Of a DNA stretch of 64,000 nt, positions 26,932 through 37,084 are shown piece by piece; position 1 is the stretch's first letter, and every line of letters starts with the position of its first letter. Made by a program: the position numbers and the translations under genes. The notes beneath the pieces were generated by a model. The model was given only the letters and a program-made list of their open reading frames with translations, ran no database searches and was not told the origin of the DNA. Source of the stretch: CAWAYH01 sp963786195 (GTDB lineage Bacteria; Acidobacteriota; Vicinamibacteria; Vicinamibacterales; 2-12-FULL-66-21); the NCBI GenBank assembly GCA_963786195.1, contig CAWAYH010000010.1, positions 124,001-188,000 on the forward strand, read 5' to 3'.

Positions 26932-29082
26932 ATGCAGACAATCTTCAAGATCACGCGAATTTCAGCCACGATCCTGGCAGCTGCCCTCGGAGCCGCGCCG
27001 GCTTTCGCAGGTCAGGCCGCGCAGCCGCAGCCGCCCGCGGATCCAACCCTTCGTTTGAAACTGCCGACGGTGACGGTGACGGCCCAGAAAGAGCCGGAGG
27101 ACATCCAGAAGCTGCCCGTCAGCGTCACGGCGGTCACCGAGGACGTCATCGACCAGGCCGGCATCCGCGTCGTCAGCGACCTGGGGCTATATGCCCCGAA
27201 CGTGTTCTTCACCGAGTTCACGGCGCGCAAGCTGAGCAACCCGCGATTCCGGGGCATCGGCGCAAGCCCGGCCAACCCGGCGATCACCACGTTCATCGAT
27301 GGGGTGCCGCAGCTGAACACGAACTCGTCGAGCTACGACCTGATCGACGTGTCTCAGGTCGAGTTCGTGCGCGGACCGCAGAGCGCGCTCTTCGGGCGGA
27401 ACACGCTGGGCGGACTGATCAACGTGACGAGCGCGCGGCCGGCATTCGACCGGTGGCGGGGCACGCTCTCGGTTCCGTTCGGGAACTTCTCGGCGTGGGA
27501 CCTTCGCGGCGGCGTGTCAGGGCCTGTTATCGCCGACAAGCTCAGCGCCGGCTTCTCGTTCGACTACGGCGAGCGGGAGGGCTATACCGTCAACGACATC
27601 ACGGGCAACGACGTCGACTCGCGATCGGCATTCACGGGCAAGGGACAGGTGCTGTGGATTCCGAACATGAACTGGGAAGCGCGCGTCATCGTCACGGGTG
27701 AGCGCGCCCGCGACGGCGACTACGCGCTGAACGACCTCGCGGCGCTGCGTGAGAATCCCTTCCACACCGCGCGCGATTTCGAGGGGCACACGGACCGTGA
27801 CGTCTTCGCGACGACGATCCAGGCGCTGCGCAAGGGCGGACCGATCACGCTGTCCTCAACGACCGGCTTCGTGAACTGGAAGACACAGGACGTGACCGAC
27901 CTCGATTACTCGCCGTTCCCGGCGATCGTCCGCGACAACACGGAAGAGGCTTTTCAGTTCACGCAGGAGGTTCGACTCGCGTCCTCCTCGGCGAGGAAGC
28001 TGTCCGGAAGCGCCGCGCTCGACTGGCAGGCCGGCGTGTTCCTCTTCACGCAGAACTTCGACCAGGATGCGATCAACCAATACGGCGCCGGAGTACTCCC
28101 GGGCCTGCCGTTCCCCGTCGTCGAGCACGCGCCGCGGTCTGAGCTGGACGACTTCGGGCTCGGGGTCTTTGGCCAGGGAACCGTGACGTTCAGCGACAAG
28201 TTCGAAGTGATAGGCGGCGCGCGCTTGGACTACGAGAACAAGAACGCGGACCTGAACTCGTTCTTCGAGGCCCTTCCGTTCCCGCCGAGCGTTGTTGTCA
28301 CCGAAGACAGTTTCTCCAATGTGTCACCGCAGCTCGCAGCGGTGTACCGGTTCCAGCCCGGCAGCATGTTCTACGGCACCTTCACGGGCGGCTTCAAAGC
28401 CGGAGGGTTCAACCCGGCGTCGCCGCCTGGCGCCGAAGCGTACGACGAAGAACATTCCTGGAACTACGAGGGGGGCGTGAAATCGACGTTCGCCAACGGC
28501 AGGGTCGGAGCCAGCGCGGCGTTCTTCTACATCGACTGGAACAACCTTCAGCTCAACGTGCCGAATCGATCAGTTCCGGGACAGGTCTACATCTCCAACG
28601 TTGGCGATGCCGCCAGCACGGGCTTCGAATTCGAGCTGAACGCGAGGGCTGCGGAGGGCATCGACGTGTTCGGTACTTTCGGGTACACGCACGCGCGCTT
28701 CGGCAGCGGCACCTTCTCACTGGGCGCGGACGTGTCCGACAACGAGATCCCCAACACGCCGGACTACACGGCGAGCATGGGGGTGCAATTCGGCCGCTCG
28801 CTCAACCAATCGATGACGGTGTACGGCCGTGGCGAGGTGGTGTTCTACGGGGCGTTCAAGTACGACGACCAGAACACGCAGGGGCAGGACGCCTACTCGC
28901 TCGCCAACTTCCGGGGCGGGGTTCGCAGCAAGTTCCTGTTCGCCGAAGCGTGGATCAGGAACGCGTTCGACACGACCTACATTCCGATTGCGTTCGGCAT
29001 CGGCCCGTTGGCGCCGTCCGGTTTCTTAGGCGAGAACGGGGCGCCGCGCACGTTCGGGCTGAGCGCCGGCGTGAGATTCTGA
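26932..29082 (+). CDS. TonB-dependent outer membrane receptor
   Basis: 716-residue outer-membrane gated channel. The signal peptide (QTIFKITRISATILAAALG, cleaved near AFAGQ) is followed by a TonB-box-like segment VTVTAQKEPEDI and a plug domain (KLPVSVTAVTEDVI through VEFVRGPQSALFGRNTLGGLINVTS). The remaining ~580 residues are barrel strands ending in a final aromatic strand LSAGVRF, ending in Phe as required for BAM insertion. The substrate cannot be read; the iron-siderophore and vitamin B12 classes look similar to saccharide-type ones. The start at 26932 is preferred over 26911 because it puts the signal peptide first. It is followed by an 11-bp hairpin. Confidence 0.92.
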   Translation: MQTIFKITRISATILAAALGAAPAFAGQAAQPQPPADPTLRLKLPTVTVTAQKEPEDIQKLPVSVTAVTEDVIDQAGIRVVSDLGLYAPNVFFTEFTARKLSNPRFRGIGASPANPAITTFIDGVPQLNTNSSSYDLIDVSQVEFVRGPQSALFGRNTLGGLINVTSARPAFDRWRGTLSVPFGNFSAWDLRGGVSGPVIADKLSAGFSFDYGEREGYTVNDITGNDVDSRSAFTGKGQVLWIPNMNWEARVIVTGERARDGDYALNDLAALRENPFHTARDFEGHTDRDVFATTIQALRKGGPITLSSTTGFVNWKTQDVTDLDYSPFPAIVRDNTEEAFQFTQEVRLASSSARKLSGSAALDWQAGVFLFTQNFDQDAINQYGAGVLPGLPFPVVEHAPRSELDDFGLGVFGQGTVTFSDKFEVIGGARLDYENKNADLNSFFEALPFPPSVVVTEDSFSNVSPQLAAVYRFQPGSMFYGTFTGGFKAGGFNPASPPGAEAYDEEHSWNYEGGVKSTFANGRVGASAAFFYIDWNNLQLNVPNRSVPGQVYISNVGDAASTGFEFELNARAAEGIDVFGTFGYTHARFGSGTFSLGADVSDNEIPNTPDYTASMGVQFGRSLNQSMTVYGRGEVVFYGAFKYDDQNTQGQDAYSLANFRGGVRSKFLFAEAWIRNAFDTTYIPIAFGIGPLAPSGFLGENGAPRTFGLSAGVRF

Positions 29083-29086
29083 GGTA

Positions 29087-29115
29087 GCGGAGGGGGCGGA
29101 GGTAGCCCCCTCCGC
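29087..29115. terminator. Bidirectional terminator-like hairpin
   Basis: GCGGAGGGGGC (29087-29097) is perfectly complementary to GCCCCCTCCGC (29105-29115) around a 7-base loop. It sits between the receptor stop at 29082 and the convergent propeller gene ending at 29121. There is no T-run, so it may act as a barrier stem for both transcripts. Confidence 0.6.
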
Positions 29116-29120
29116 CACCC

Positions 29121-30434
29121 TCACTTGCCGATGGCGAACAGGTGCTTCTGCCCGCGGATGTAGATGCGCCCGTTCGCGATCGCGGGTGACGAAAACACGG
29201 GCTCGTCGATCGAGTTCGTCCTGACGATCTCGTGAACCGGGCCCGCCTTGAGCATGAAGGTGTCGCCGTCCTCGCTCGTCATCGCGACGAAGCCGGAGAA
29301 CGCGACCGGCGACCCCATGAACCTGGCGGGCTTGGGAATCCTCCCGCCTTCGTACTTCACCTCGCCAGTCTTCGGGTCGAGGCACGTGACGATCCCGTTG
29401 TCCGTCAGCAGGTACAGGTAGTCGCCGTACAGGATGTTCGACAGCACGTAGCCGGTGCCCTTCGGATACTCCCAGGCCACGCGCTTGTCGTCGGCCACCG
29501 CGCCCGGACGGATCGCAATCACCTTCTTCACGGGGAATCCCGCCGTCACGATCACGAGGCCGTGACCGGTGAGCGGAGTGTGGATGGCGTTGCTTTGCAC
29601 GCCCTTCGTGCGCCACAGTTCCTTTCCGGTCGCGGGATCGTAGGCGATGATTAGATCGCTGCCGTTCGTGACGAGCTCCGAGTGCCCCGCTGCCTCGACC
29701 AGCACCGGGGTGCCCCAGCTGATGTCGATTTCCCGCTTCGTCTTCCAGACTTCGGCGCCGGTCTTCCTGTCATACGCGGCGACGACCGAGTTCTCGCCGT
29801 TGTCTTCGTCGCGCTGAACGATGACGAGATTCTGGTACAGGACAGGAGAGGTCCCGGCGCCGAGGCCGAGCGTCGGAAATTTCTCGACGACCGTCCACAG
29901 GAGCTTGCCGGAATAGTCGTACGCGTAGAGTCCCTCCGGGCCGAAGTACGCGAACACGCCGGTGCCATCGGTGACCGGCGTCGGGCCGGCAAAGCTGCTG
30001 CGCCGGTGACGCGCGTCGTAGACCGTGCCGTCGTAGACCTGCTGATCCCACAGGATTTTCCCCGTGGCCGCGTCGACTTCCAAGAGCCGGAACGTGTGTT
30101 TTCGATCCGCCGCGACGCTATCGGGATGAATCCAGTTCTCTTCTCTGCCCTGGCGGTGCTTGACGGCCTTCTGTCCCTCGACGGCCTCGCCTTCGATCAC
30201 GGCCGTGACGAAGATCCGGTTGCCCCAGACGATCGGCGAGGAATGGCCGGTTCCAGGCAATTCGGTCTTCCAGACGATGTTCTTGTCGGGCGCCCATTCG
30301 GTGGGCAGAGCCTTCTCTGACGAGATGCCCTGACCCCCCGGGCCACGCCATTGAGGCCAGTTTTCCGCGGCGAGCACGCCGATGGAGGCGGTCACGGCAA
30401 GGAGGGTCGCTGAGACGGCGGGCGCCAGACGCAT
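29121..30434 (-). CDS. PQQ-like beta-propeller repeat protein 1
   Basis: 437-residue secreted protein; the start at 30434 opens a signal peptide (LAPAVSATLLAVTASIGVLA), in preference to the ATG at 30635. It begins with ENWPQWRGPGG, the entry of this family, then has successive blades with the DAATGKILW, DRKTGAEVWKT, DPATGKELWRT and DPKTGEV patterns, an eight-blade WD-like propeller. The family resembles PQQ-dependent dehydrogenases and BamB. Metal- and PQQ-binding residues cannot be assigned with certainty, so scaffold or enzyme is open. It is one of seven related genes in the window and is divergent from propeller 2. Confidence 0.85.
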   Translation of the reverse strand: MRLAPAVSATLLAVTASIGVLAAENWPQWRGPGGQGISSEKALPTEWAPDKNIVWKTELPGTGHSSPIVWGNRIFVTAVIEGEAVEGQKAVKHRQGREENWIHPDSVAADRKHTFRLLEVDAATGKILWDQQVYDGTVYDARHRRSSFAGPTPVTDGTGVFAYFGPEGLYAYDYSGKLLWTVVEKFPTLGLGAGTSPVLYQNLVIVQRDEDNGENSVVAAYDRKTGAEVWKTKREIDISWGTPVLVEAAGHSELVTNGSDLIIAYDPATGKELWRTKGVQSNAIHTPLTGHGLVIVTAGFPVKKVIAIRPGAVADDKRVAWEYPKGTGYVLSNILYGDYLYLLTDNGIVTCLDPKTGEVKYEGGRIPKPARFMGSPVAFSGFVAMTSEDGDTFMLKAGPVHEIVRTNSIDEPVFSSPAIANGRIYIRGQKHLFAIGK

Positions 30435-30488
30435 GCGGGATCTCCAGGTCGCTGAAACGGATACAGGGGTGCGCAACGTAAAGAACAG

Positions 30489-30494
30489 ATTATA
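30489..30494 (-). promoter_or_regulatory. -10 element for propeller gene 1
   Basis: TATAAT on the minus strand, 55 bp upstream of the start codon at 30434, with no recognisable -35. On the plus strand TATCCT at 30622-30627 precedes the ATG at 30638 by 10 bases, a possible nearly leaderless promoter of the second gene. Confidence 0.35.
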
Positions 30495-30637
30495 GATGGC
30501 GGGAAGTACCCCGCGACCTGCGCGGTACGGGGCGGGCCCACTGTTGACGAACGTCCTGATGCCGGGGACGAAGAGTCCGGACCGATTCGACCGACCGCTT
30601 CCGAGGCCTTCGAACCCGCGATATCCTGTAGGCATCT

Positions 30638-32874
30638 ATGAAAGCACAAGCTCTGCCTCGACTGCCGATTCTCCTCGCGATCGGGTTGCTGGTCCCCGCG
30701 GCGACTCTGCTGCGCGGCGCCGACTGGCCCGAGTGGCGCGGCCCGGCGCGGACCGGCGTGTCTGCCGAAACTGGTCTGCCTTCGTCGTGGTCGCCTTCCG
30801 GTCAGAACCTCGCGTGGAAGGCGCCGTACGGCGGCCGATCGGGACCGGTGGTCTTCGGCGATCACCTCTATCTGCAGAACACATCAGGCTCGGGCGCGAT
30901 GGAGCAGGAACGGCTGATGTGCTTCAACGCGGATACGGGCAAGCTGCTCTGGGAGCACAAATACAACATCTTCGCGAGCGACGTGCCTGCGCACCGGATC
31001 GCCTGGGCATCACCGGCGGTCGACCCGGCCTCGGGCAACGTGTTTGCGTTCAGCGCCAACGGGGTGCTGATGTCGTTCACGAAGGACGGCAAGCTGATCT
31101 GGGAACGATCGCTCACCGAAGAGTTCGGCATGTGGACGACGCATGGCGGCCGGCTGTCGTCGCCGATCATCGACGGCCAGCAGGTGATCGTCAGCGGCCT
31201 GATGTTCAGCTGGGGCCAGCATGCAGGCGGCGCCCATCGCTTCCTGTCGCTCGACAAGTCGACCGGCAAGGTGATCTGGCTCAGCTCTCCTGAGGGCAGG
31301 CCCACCGACACGATCTACGCCAATCCGTATGTGGCGGACGTGAACGGCACGCGCATGCTCTTTTCGGGCGGCAGCGACGGCGCGATTCTCGGGCTGAAGA
31401 TTGCAACCGGAGAAAAAGTCTGGAGCTGGCTGGTCAGCAAGCGCGGCCTGAACACGGCGGCTCTGATGGTGGGGTCGGATGTGATCGTCTCGCACAGCGA
31501 GGAAAACATCCCGACGAACGAGATGGGCATGCTCGCGGCTGTTCCCGCGGACTCGAAGGGAACGCTCGAAGACAAGAGCGCGCGGTGGCTGACGCGCGGA
31601 ATCCAAGCCGGCTACGGGTCGCCCGTCAGCGACGGCGAACGCATCTACGTGGCTGACAACGGCGGGATCCTGTTCGCGTTCGACGCGAAGAGCGGCAAGC
31701 AGCTCTGGGAAGAGAACCTCGGGACGCTACAGAAGTCGTCACCTGTGCTCGCCGACGGCAAGCTGTATGTCGGCACCGAGAACGGAAAGTTCTTCATCAT
31801 CCGGCCGCACGCGGACCGCGCCGAGGTTCTCGATCAGGACTGGCTCGGCAGCCAGGAGAAACCCGAAGTGATCATCGCCTCCCCGGCCGTCGCGCGCGGA
31901 CGCATTTACGTGGCGTCGATGGAAGGTCTGTACGCGATCGGCCCGAAGACCGCGCCCGCTTCGTCCTCCGCGCCGAGCGCGGCGCCCGCGACAACCGGCA
32001 CGAACGGTAAGAGCGCCGGGCCGGCCGCCGTGCTGCTCGTCAACCCGACCGAGTTGATCCTCAAGCCGGGCGAGTCCGTTGCTCTCACCGTGCGAGCGTT
32101 GGACGACAAGGGGCAGGAGCTGGCGGCGCCGGGCCAGGCGACGTGGACGCTCGAGAACCTGAAGGGCACGGTCACCAACGGCAACTTCACGCGCAGACTC
32201 GGCGTCGGTCGGCCAGGCAGGTCTGGTGAAGGCCGCTGTCGGTTCGCTGACGGGCGCGGCCCGCATCCGCGTCATTCCAGATCTACCCTGGACCTTCGAT
32301 TTCGAGAGTGGCGGCGAAACGCCGCCGCGCGTGGTGGGCGAACGCCACCGGGAAGTTCGCCGTGCGCGATCTCGATGGCAGCAAGGTCCTGGTCAAGCTC
32401 GCAGAGAACGATTTCGCGTTCGCCAAACGCTGCAGGCCGTTCTTCGGCAGCAGCGAGTTCAGCAACTACACGATTGAAGCGGACGTGCGCGCCCTCGAGC
32501 GCCGGCGTCAACGTGGCGACATCGGCGTGGTCGCGCAGCGCTACGAGCTCTGGCTGTCGGGCGCTCACGATCGCGTCGAGCTGATCGGATGGCAACCGGA
32601 GGAACAGCGCACCGTCAAGCTGGACTATCCGTGGAAGGCTGACACCTGGTACGTGATGAAGCTCGAAGTCCAGACGATGGGCGGCGGCAAGGTGCGGGCG
32701 CGCGGCAAGGTGTGGCCGAAAGGTCAGCCCGAGCCCCAGGCGTGGACGGTCGAACGGACCGATCCGATCGGCAATGTGAAAGGCGCCCCCGGCATCTATG
32801 CTGACGCACCGTCGCGGGTCGGCGGAGGATCTGAACTCTATTACGACAACATCAAGGTGTATCGAAACAAGTAG
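30638..32874 (+). CDS. PQQ-like beta-propeller protein 2 with Ig-like and C-terminal lectin-like domain (two frameshifts)
   Basis: About 745 residues. Signal peptide at 1-27 (PILLAIGLLVPAATLL). The propeller follows from WPEWRGPARTGVS with blades ADTGKLLWEHK, KDGKLIWERS, STGKVIWLS, KSGKQLWEEN. Near 460-480 an Ser/Ala-rich linker leads to a Big-like Ig segment (LLVNPTELILKPGESVALTVRA). The C-terminal part, in other frames, reads WTFDFESGG, FAVRDLDGSKVLVKLAEN and YELWLSGAHDRVELIG, ending LYYDNIKVYRNK, a jelly-roll lectin-like domain of the kind found beside glycosidases. Frameshifts lie at ~32200-32225 and ~32330. The domain trio suggests binding of an extracellular polymer (inference). Confidence 0.75.
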
Positions 32875-32920
32875 GTTGTCGGTTGTCGGTTGTCGGTTGT
32901 TGGTTGTTGGTTGTCGGTTT
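32872..32920. repeat. Tandem 7-mers TCGGTTG (7 units)
   Basis: Seven heptamers: TAGGTTG, three TCGGTTG, two TTGGTTG, then TCGGTTT. The first unit contains the TAG stop codon of the propeller 2 gene. The same heptamer forms ten units at 40838-40907. Confidence 0.85.
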
Positions 32921-32946
32921 TGAAGGTTCACCACGAAAAGGCTGAC

Positions 32947-34399
32947 ATGAATATCAAGAAGATAGCGGCCGTCGGGTTCGTCCTCTCGCTTGCCGGGCTG
33001 AGGCTCCTTGCGGGTGATCCGGGTGGCGGAGACTGGCCGATGTGGGGCGGCACGGCCGATCGCAACCTGGTGTCCAGCATGAAGGGACTACCCATCAGCT
33101 GGGACGTGAAGGCGAAGAAGAACGTGAAGTGGGTGGCCGAGCTCGGCTCGCAGACCTACGGCAATCCGGTCGTCTCGAACGGCGTCGTGCTCGTCGGGAC
33201 GAACAACGAAGCGATGCAGGATCCCGCCGTCAAGGGCGACAAGGGCATCCTCATGGCGTTCCGTGAGTCCGACGGCCAGTTCCTGTGGCAGGCCGTCCAC
33301 GACAAGCTCACGGCCGGGCGCGCCAACGACTGGCCGTTCCAGGGAATCTGCTCCTCGCCGCTCGTCGACGGCGGCATCGCGTACTACGTGTCGAACCGCG
33401 GCGAGGTCATGGCGGTCGACGTGCAGGGCTTCCGCGACAAGGGCGAGAACGACGGGCCGTTCAAGGACGAAAAGCAGACGCGCGAGACCGACGTCGACAT
33501 CATCTGGCGCTACGACATGATGGACGAGCTCGGCGTCCTGCAGCACAACATGGCGAACTCGTCGCCGGTCATGTTCGAGAACCTGATCTACGTCAGCACA
33601 TCGAACGGCCAGGACGAGAGCCACGTCAACGTGCCGTCGCCCAAAGCGCCGGCCATCATCGCGCTCGACAAGAACACCGGCAAGCTTGTCTGGGAAGACG
33701 CGTCTCCGGGCGAGAAGATCCTGCACGGCCAGTGGTCGTCGCCAGCGGTCGGCAAGATTGGCGACACCGTGCAGGTCGTCATCGGCCAGGGTGACGGCTG
33801 GGTCCGCAGCTACGAAGCGAAGACCGGCAAGAAGCTGTGGGAATTCGACATGAATCCCAAGGACTCGGTGTGGCCGAAGACGCGCAACGAAGTCATCAGC
33901 ACCCCGGTCATCTACGAGAACGTCGTCTATATCGCCAACGGGCAGGATCCCGAGCACGGCGAAGGTGTCGGCCACCTCTACGCCATCGACGCCGACGAAA
34001 CGCGGCGATATCACCAAGACCGGGATGATCTGGCATTACGGAAGATCCGCCGGTCGATCTCCACTGGCGCGATTTACAACGGCATCCTCTTCTACTCGGA
34101 CTTCAGCGGCTTCCTCCACGCGCTCGACGTCAAGACGGGCAAGCCGTTCTGGAAGCACGACATGTTTGCCGCGATCTGGGGATCGCCGATTGTGATCGAC
34201 GGCAAGGTGTACCTCGGCGACGAGGACGGCGACGTCGACGGTCCTCAACGCCGATCGGACGATGAAGGTGGTCGCGGAGAGCAACATGGGGAGCTCGGTG
34301 TACTCGACGCCCGTTCCGGCCAACGGTACCATCTACATCGTCAATCGCAACGAGCTGTTCGCGCTCGCGACCTCGAGCGCCACGACGAACGGAAAGTGA
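32947..34399 (+). CDS. PQQ-like beta-propeller protein 3 (frameshifts)
   Basis: About 484 residues. Signal peptide from the ATG at 32947 (IKKIAAVGFVLSLAGL). The propeller begins with GDWPMWGGTADRNLVSS, then DGQFLWQAVHDK, KNTGKLVWEDASPGEK and AKTGKKLWEFDMNPKDS. Two compensating shifts occur at ~34000 and ~34045 (RGDITKTGMIWHY is read in another frame) and a third at ~34230 before the C-terminal TVLNADRTMKVVAESN and NRNELFALATSS. Length is 3n+1. It has an AAGGCTG-type leader and sits 72 bp after propeller 2. The stop overlaps the GTG start of propeller 4. Confidence 0.8.
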
Positions 34400-35521
34400 A
34401 CCGGGCGTTCTTCTTCCTCGCGCTCGCCGCAACGTCCGCGCTGAGCGCGCAGGCGCCGTCGTTTGCGCCGGCCGACCGCTGGGCGCAGTTCCGGGGATCC
34501 GCCTCGCTCACCGGCGTCTCGGACGCGAAGCTGCCGGACACGCTCAAGGTCCTCTGGACCTACGAGGCCGGCGACTCCATCGAGTCCTCGGCAGCCATCG
34601 TCGACGGCGTCGTCTATGTCGGCTCGATGACGGGCGAGCTGCATGCCGTCAACCTCGCGGACGGAAAGCTGAAGTGGAAGTACAAGGCGTCGCCGACGGC
34701 ATCGGCGAGTCGTCGCCGGCGGTCGCGGGCGGGCTCGTCTACATCGGCGATCTCAGCGGGCCTGCTGCACGCCGTGGAGATCGCAGACCGGCAAGGCCGC
34801 GTGGACGTTCAAGACCGGGACGGAGATCAAGTCGTCGCCGGTGGTCGTCGGGCGACCGCGTCCTGATCGGCTCCTACGACTCGCATCTGTACGCGCTCGG
34901 CGCGAAGGACGGCAAGCTGGCCTGGAAGGTGCAGACGGAAGGCTACGTCCACGCGACACCGGCCGTGGCGGGCGGAGTCGCCTACATCGCCGGATGCGAT
35001 GAGATCCTGCGCGGGAATCCGGATTGCGGACGGCAAGGAGATCTTCAAGCTGTCGTCCGGCGCTTATACGGGGGCATCACCCGCGATCGTCAACGACAGG
35101 CCGCGCCTACTACGGGACGTACGAGAACGAAGTGCTGGGCGTCGATCTGAAGGCGAAGAAGATCGTGTGGACGTACAAGCATCCGGAGCGGAACTTCCCG
35201 TTCTATTCGTCCGCCGCGCGTGGCAGGCGATCGGCTGATCGTCGGCGGCCGCGACAAGATGGTGCACGCGCATCGACAGAAAGACCGGCAAGGCGTCTCT
35301 GGACGTTCACGACGCGCGCACGCGTGGATTCGTCGCCGGTCATCGCGGGACCGCGTGTGTACATCGGCTCGAACGATGGCAAGCTCTACGTGCTCGACAT
35401 CGCCACGGGCAAGAGCGTCTTCGAGTTCGAAGCCGGTGGACCGCTGTCGGCGTCGCCGGCCGTCGCCTCGGGACGGCTGGTGATCGGCTCGCAGGACGGC
35501 AAGCTGTTCTGTCTCGGATAG
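34396..35521 (+). CDS. PQQ-like beta-propeller protein 4 (many frameshifts)
   Basis: About 375 residues, a single-family propeller broken by at least eight small shifts between 34690 and 35300. GTG 34396 overlaps the preceding TGA (GTGA), so translation is coupled. The signal peptide (AFFFLALAATSALSA) is followed by WAQFRGSASLTGVS, then blades reading SSAAIVDGVVYVGSMTGEL, SSPAVAGGLVYIGDLSG, GDRVLIGSYDSHLYAL, SPVIAGPRVYIGSNDGKLYVL and SASPAVASGRLVIGSQDGKL. All blades survive in some frame, so sequence error is more likely than decay. BamB-like envelope scaffolding is a possible role. Confidence 0.7.
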
Positions 35522-35555
35522 CGCGCGGGCTGCCGGCGCCGGGACCTGTCGAAGC

Positions 35556-35935
35556 ATGAATCTCGAAAAGCTGCGCACGCATTGCATGTCTTCCCTGGCG
35601 CCACCGAACAGATCCAGTGGGGCGCAGATCTCGTCTTCAAGGTCGGCGGGAAGATGTTCGCCGTCGCAGCGACCGAGCCGCAGGCGTCGCACCGCCTGTC
35701 GTTCAAGTGTTCGGACGAAGGGCTTCGCAGAGCTGGTCGAGCACGAAGGGGTCGCGCCGGCTCCGTACCTCGCCCGCGCCAAGTGGGTCGCGCTCGAACG
35801 GTTCGATGCGCTGCCCGATCGCGAGATCAAGACGAGGATCGTGGAAGCCTACGAGCTCATCTTTGCCAAGCTGTCGAAGAAACGAACAGGCGAGGATTAC
35901 TTCGACGCGGAACACGATCTGCGCGAAGTCGGTGA
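35556..35935 (+). CDS. MmcQ/YjbR family DNA-binding-like protein (frameshifts, end uncertain)
   Basis: About 115 residues of the small MmcQ/YjbR (CyaY-fold) family, cytosolic, function unknown. MNLEKLRTHCMS starts the protein, then in another frame FPGATEQIQWGADLVFKVGGKMFAV, then FAELVEHEGVAPAPYLARAKWVALE and DREIKTRIVEAYELIFAKL, matching the family throughout. Shifts occur at ~35590 and ~35720. The stop codon is not clear; the frame reading KKRTGE runs on into sequence antisense to the next gene, so 35935 is an approximate end. It is 34 bp after propeller 4. Confidence 0.65.
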
Positions 35936-37077
35936 CGAATCTCCGCAGCGCGCGACCGGTCGAGCGCGGCGCGCTCGAGTTCACCTGCACGGCAATCGAC
36001 GCCTTCAGCTCCGGAAAGTACATGACGTCGGTCTGATAACCCGGCATGAACCCGCTGTGCCCGTAGGTGACGCCGAGCGCGGTCGGCCTGATGATCACGC
36101 CGAGTCCGTACTTCGTTTCCGGCCCCAGCCGCGCCGGCACGCCCGCGAGCAGGTCGTCCATCAGCGATGCATCGATCACCTTTCCCTCGTAGAGCAGCCT
36201 CGCCCACCGCGCGAGATCCGTCGCGGTGACGGCCAGGCCGCCGCCGGTCCATTCGAACTGCGGGTTCACCGCGAATTTCCCGTCCTTGATCATCTCGTCG
36301 GTGCCGCCGAACGGATTGTTCGCGCCCGGCGTACCCCTGCACGAGGCCCGGAACCGTGCGGCTCTCGACGGGCACCGTGTCTTCAGTCCGTGCTTCTCGA
36401 GGATGCGCTTTCTCAGCTGGTCGTAGTAGGTCGCGCCGCCCGGCGCGCTCGATGATCATGCCCGAGGACGATGTAGTTGGTGTCCGAGTACTCCCATCCC
36501 TCGCCCGGCGCGAACGGCGGTTGTGGCGTCGAACAGATAGGCGATCCGCTCCTCAGGCGTCCAGACCTTGTCCGGGATTGGCGGTGAGGTCGGCCGTGAA
36601 TTTCGGGTTCAATTCGTAGCGCACGAGGCCGCTCGTGTGGGTCATCAGCTGCCGGACCGTGATGCGGTCGCGAATGCGGGAGCCGGCTGAACCACGCCTC
36701 GTTCCCCAGGTACTTCGAAATCGGATCGTCGAGACCGATCTTCCTCTCGTGTACGAGCTGAAGTGCTACCGCCGAGACGTAGGTCTTGCCGACGCTTCCG
36801 AGCAGGAACCGGTCGCCGGACTTCATCGGCGTCTTGCGTCGATGCGGTCGGACACGCCAACGGCGATGCCGATCGATCTGCCGTCCGCCAGCGCGAAGCC
36901 GCCGTTCCACCCGGGAAGCTCCCTGCCGGCGTGCAGCTCCTGGAACTTTGCCTGGAGCCTGTCTGCGAGCGAGCCTGGCGAGGTCGAAACCTGTTGGGAG
37001 TGCGCGCCGAGAACGACCACGAGCGCCGGCAGCATCACGGCAGCGATCCACACCGACACACGACTGCGGAGGGGCAT
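35897..37077 (-). CDS. Class C beta-lactamase-family serine hydrolase (many frameshifts)
   Basis: About 390 residues. Signal peptide from the ATG at 37077 (VSVWIAAVMLPALVVVLGAHS). The active-site serine motif is LLGSVGKTYVSA (SxxK), then ALQLVHERKIGLDDPISKYLG, YSDTNYIVLG (Tyr of the YxN-type motif), and near the end YGVTYGHSGFMPGYQTDVMYF (HSG motif). At least five frameshifts lie between 36300 and 36850. The frame at the 3' end runs past the expected end, so 35897 (a TAA in an alternative frame) is approximate. These hydrolases are esterases or D-amino-acid peptidases in soil bacteria; substrate unknown. It is the last gene of a same-strand group with the two genes following on the map. Confidence 0.7.
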
Positions 37078-37084
37078 ACGGCTC

